Source: Mucilaginibacter sp. L196 (lineage in GTDB: Bacteria; Bacteroidota; Bacteroidia; Sphingobacteriales; Sphingobacteriaceae). From it: a stretch of DNA of 64,000 nt. Below are positions 61,270-64,000 of the stretch, piece after piece. A program made the position numbers and the translations under genes. The notes under the pieces were generated by a model, which was given only the letters and a program-made list of their open reading frames with translations, was not told where the DNA came from and searched no databases. The first letter of the stretch is position 1, and the number at the start of each line of letters is the position of its first letter. Location of the stretch: NCBI RefSeq assembly GCF_009765905.1, contig NZ_LMUO01000015.1, forward strand, positions 433,749 to 497,748, in the 5' to 3' direction.

Positions 61270-63501
61270 TCAATAAACAAAATAGCCATTCCCCCCGGCT
61301 TCAAAATAATCTGGTTCTGAAAGCGTCATTATCTCAATTTTTGGGGTATATGGCCAATCTTTAAAATGGTGGAGCAAACCAGTTTTTGCTTTTTCCAACT
61401 TTTTGTTTTCATCTTTGCTGCAAGTCAACAGAATAACATCGGGATAAACTTGTTTAGCAATTTCTGCCAGCGAAGCAAGGGATTTTGCTTTATTTTCCAT
61501 AAACCCTTTGCTACTGTATTTTGCTTCGCCGATGATCAACTTGCCATTTTCAAGACAAAGAATATCCAAGTCTCCGCAAGGTTTATTAGAATGGTAATCA
61601 TCGTATAGGTTAACTTGGGAACTGTACTGGAATGCATCACTCGAATTGAACCGAAAGGTGCCTAATGTTCTGATCACGGTTAAATTACCGTCGCGCGTTG
61701 TCCTTGTCTGGAAAATATTGTTGCGAATTAAGTCATTGAGTTTGTAAGCAAATTCCGGTTCAATAGGTAACGTATAGTCTTGCAAACATCCCTTGCAGTT
61801 AATTACTTCCCTAACTTCATTAATATGGTACCAAAATTCGGATGAACACATAGGACATTTAAGGTTAAAACCCTTGAAAAAAACCTGATAGCTGCAAAGT
61901 CGGATTACCATTCGTTTTAAACCAAGCTGCAAATTTTCGGCATTGAACCAACTTTGACCTTTGGGCATCAACTGCTTGCCGAGTTCAGCATACATCGCTT
62001 CTGCCCGTTGAAAAATCTCCGAAAAAGTAATTGCATCCCCCGCTACTTTTTCATTTGTGGACAAATATTCCAATATGTCCACCCAAAATTTGTCGGAGAA
62101 GAAATCGTTGATCGAGGAAAAATTATACTTAAATGCTTTAATAAATGCATTTAACCGATTACTGGCGTCATGAGGCCCGATATCAATGATTTTCGTTTCT
62201 GTACTTTCTCCATGCACAACCGGCCGAATGATCAGTTGTCTGGCAAGGTCATTGAAGGAGGGCACGTTTAATTTGAATGTATCGGCTATGGTCCGTTGGT
62301 TATTGATAATTATCGAGATATTGCGAGTTAAATTAATTCTACCCGTCATTTCCTTAGCGATGTGCCAAACTTGCGTAGTCAACGGAAATAATCTACGTTG
62401 CTGTTCATGTGCTGAATCCGCCTTAATCTCCAGATCAACCGCCCATTCCTGGCTGTAATAAGAAACTGCGTTAGTGAAACTTAATTTGGGAAGATGTACC
62501 AAGCCGGTCTCTGAAACAAGTGTCTGAGTATTTACCTGCTCTCCGTAATTTCTTTCATATAAACCATTACCATCAGTAATTTCAAAAGGGAACATGCTAA
62601 TATCCTTATAAAAGAAATTAGTGTTAAAACCTATAGGTCTGAGCGTTTCTTTAATGAGCGCTTCTATTTCTTCTTTCGATAAGGTCATGGAAACAACATG
62701 CACTGATTTATCACCTTTTAAATCATGGAGCACACCACCAAAAAACTTATCCTTACAAAGTTCTTTTAGTTCATCAAGCGTAACATACATTAAATTCTTA
62801 TGCTGATAAAGCCCGCGGTTCCAATAATATAACAGATCTACTGTCCCCATGTGATCTTTTGCGACTATGATCTCAAAATCGTCGTATTGCGCGTACTTTA
62901 GGCTACGCAAAACAATGGTATTTAGGTTGATTTTTGATAAGGCAGCGACATTGACCGGCTTATCATGATGGATAATTTTGTTAATTTCCTTCAGCTTTTC
63001 TCCGTCAATAATAACTTGTTGGTATTTTTTGCTTATCTCATAATCGCTGACAACAGCAGTATTATTAAGACCGAAATTAATTCGATAAAAATTCAACAAA
63101 GTATTTTTCGTATTGTGAAATCCCTGAGCTAACATAACTTTTGCGTTACTGTCAAAAAAGGATAGCAGGTAAAATACATCAACGCCGGTAATATCCCTGC
63201 TGGAAGGCTTTTTGCCAAGTTCAAAATATCCTATTGGATTAAACAACCTTAATTGCTTAACAACCTCTATATCAATTGATGAACTGTAGAATACAATATC
63301 TGGGTCGTAATAGGCTATGATCTGCTCATAACCAGGCAAGATTTTATTATCCTTAACAGGTATTATAGGGTTATACCGACCACCCCAATAGTGTTGATTT
63401 TGAAAAACAAGTTTTAGAAACGTCTCATTAGGAAGGCTTTCATCTATGAAGTAGATATACCTTAAATGTCTTGGCCTGGTATTGATCTGGTATATATTCA
63501 T
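61270..63501 (-). CDS. Large protein with zinc ribbon and C-terminal PD-(D/E)XK nuclease
   Basis: 743 residues. The N-terminal ~500 are of unknown fold. A zinc ribbon 'CPMCSSEFWY' ... 'INCKGC' sits near 551-577. The C-terminal domain 'KPCGDLDILCLENGKLIIGE', then 'AKYSSKGF' (~640-665), gives the D...ExK catalytic pattern of the PD-(D/E)XK fold. 'PDVILLTCSK' and the following helices complete it. Probably a DNA- or RNA-cutting effector controlled by the N-terminal part. It is on the opposite strand from the rest of the island, with its own promoter region upstream of 63501. Confidence 0.7.
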   Translation of the reverse strand: MNIYQINTRPRHLRYIYFIDESLPNETFLKLVFQNQHYWGGRYNPIIPVKDNKILPGYEQIIAYYDPDIVFYSSSIDIEVVKQLRLFNPIGYFELGKKPSSRDITGVDVFYLLSFFDSNAKVMLAQGFHNTKNTLLNFYRINFGLNNTAVVSDYEISKKYQQVIIDGEKLKEINKIIHHDKPVNVAALSKINLNTIVLRSLKYAQYDDFEIIVAKDHMGTVDLLYYWNRGLYQHKNLMYVTLDELKELCKDKFFGGVLHDLKGDKSVHVVSMTLSKEEIEALIKETLRPIGFNTNFFYKDISMFPFEITDGNGLYERNYGEQVNTQTLVSETGLVHLPKLSFTNAVSYYSQEWAVDLEIKADSAHEQQRRLFPLTTQVWHIAKEMTGRINLTRNISIIINNQRTIADTFKLNVPSFNDLARQLIIRPVVHGESTETKIIDIGPHDASNRLNAFIKAFKYNFSSINDFFSDKFWVDILEYLSTNEKVAGDAITFSEIFQRAEAMYAELGKQLMPKGQSWFNAENLQLGLKRMVIRLCSYQVFFKGFNLKCPMCSSEFWYHINEVREVINCKGCLQDYTLPIEPEFAYKLNDLIRNNIFQTRTTRDGNLTVIRTLGTFRFNSSDAFQYSSQVNLYDDYHSNKPCGDLDILCLENGKLIIGEAKYSSKGFMENKAKSLASLAEIAKQVYPDVILLTCSKDENKKLEKAKTGLLHHFKDWPYTPKIEIMTLSEPDYFEAGGNGYFVY

Positions 63502-63563
63502 AAATCGTCAATTAAGCATTCTTACTTTCCCCATAATCAATTTATTAATCAAGAATAAAGGTT

Positions 63564-63812
63564 TTAGGAATAAACATCTGCAATTTCAGTTATATTATAA
63601 TCAACGGGCTCACTGCCGTCAATATATAACGATACCGTAGCATTAACAGTGCCATCCGAAGCAACGGAAAAATTGGCGTTTTTTAATCTTCCCGACTGTC
63701 TATAATTGTCTTTTAATGCTAATGTGATCCAAGCTTTGCCAGCGTTTGAATGGTCAATAATTTTCAAGTATTGCTTATATACTTTTTCTGATTCTGTATT
63801 TTCTGTACTCAT
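63564..63812 (-). CDS. Small hypothetical protein
   Basis: 82 residues from the ATG at 63812 (MSTENTESEKVYKQYL...); the frame is open further upstream but that part does not look coding. A short helical start is followed by beta-rich sequence ('NATVSLYIDGSEPVDYNITE'). It lies 62 bp upstream of the nuclease gene on the same strand, so it may be its operon partner. No family recognised. Confidence 0.5.
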   Translation of the reverse strand: MSTENTESEKVYKQYLKIIDHSNAGKAWITLALKDNYRQSGRLKNANFSVASDGTVNATVSLYIDGSEPVDYNITEIADVYS

Positions 63813-63913
63813 TTCTATTGAGGTTTTATATCTAAAGATAGATATTATGAAATACCAAATTACATATTCTTTCGCGAGTGCCGATAAATCGATAAACAAA
63901 AGACAATATGGAT

Positions 63914-64000
63914 ATTCCGCTGAAATTGACCAGTGATTCATAGGTAAAGGGTAAAGTGATTCCGCTGGAAATTGACCAGGCATTCCGGGGCAAACTGACC
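63914..64000. repeat. Tandem imperfect ~23-bp repeats at the window edge
   Basis: Four units start at 63914, 63936, 63959 and 63982, each beginning ATTC. Units 1, 3 and 4 share ATTCCG...AAA(T/C)TGACC; unit 2 is diverged. The last is cut by the window end. Multiple terminal repeats of this style occur at the ends of IS21-type insertion sequences. Confidence 0.6.

Overview
The window reads as Bacteroidota DNA, most likely from a Sphingobacteriaceae-type genome (Pedobacter/Mucilaginibacter-like; the genus is a guess). The grounds are a complete CTnDOT-style Bacteroidetes transfer operon (TraA/ParA to TraN, with DUF4134/DUF4133 proteins), an IntDOT-like tyrosine recombinase lacking the usual first catalytic arginine, several candidate promoters of the Bacteroidetes type (TTTG / TAnnTTTG), and generally weak Shine-Dalgarno signals. 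Apart from the first 2 kb, which may be host sequence, nearly everything looks mobile.

Layout. 1-1.9 kb: end of a GNAT acetyltransferase gene, a membrane LuxR-type regulator and an unknown gene. 2.0-5.8 kb: a duplicated 'HTH + primase/Toprim' module, a 300-bp AT-rich array of AGCTA motifs, and a long inverted repeat before an unknown gene. 5.9-7.6 kb: a candidate oriT, a MobC-like accessory protein and a MOBP-type relaxase. 7.6-21.6 kb: the type IV secretion operon ending in the VirD4-type coupling protein. It has three tandem TraI-like signal-peptide proteins and two DUF4134 pilin-like proteins. 21.6-28.3 kb: element maintenance genes (M23 peptidase, ArdC antirestriction protein, several conserved unknowns, Dam-like adenine methylase).

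28.4-52.9 kb is cargo, and the base composition becomes visibly more AT-rich. It starts with a three-gene set built round an 851-residue double-domain KaiC/RecA-like ATPase (29.1-33.5 kb), which is the best candidate here for an undescribed system. It is followed in the same direction, at operon spacing, by Vsr, then an 887-bp IS5-family insertion, a C5 cytosine methylase, a MORC-like GHKL ATPase, a Z1-domain ATPase, a PD-(D/E)XK (DUF4420-like) protein, an AIPR protein and a 1845-residue sacsin-like GHKL/DUF3883 protein. Together these form a large restriction-type island. A SIR2-like protein with a membrane-anchored partner comes next.

53,277-53,318 is exactly the 3' half (anticodon loop CAT to discriminator base) of a tRNA gene with no 5' half. 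I read it as an attachment site marking the right end of the conjugative element. The integrase at 53.6 kb would then start a second, tandemly integrated island running to the window end. That second island carries more defence-like genes: a membrane protein with a Thr-rich 53-residue partner, an Abi_C protein, a DUF5677 protein, an HExxH protein, a frameshifted gene, and a zinc-ribbon/PD-(D/E)XK nuclease on the opposite strand. The window ends in a tandem 23-bp repeat that looks like the edge of another mobile element.
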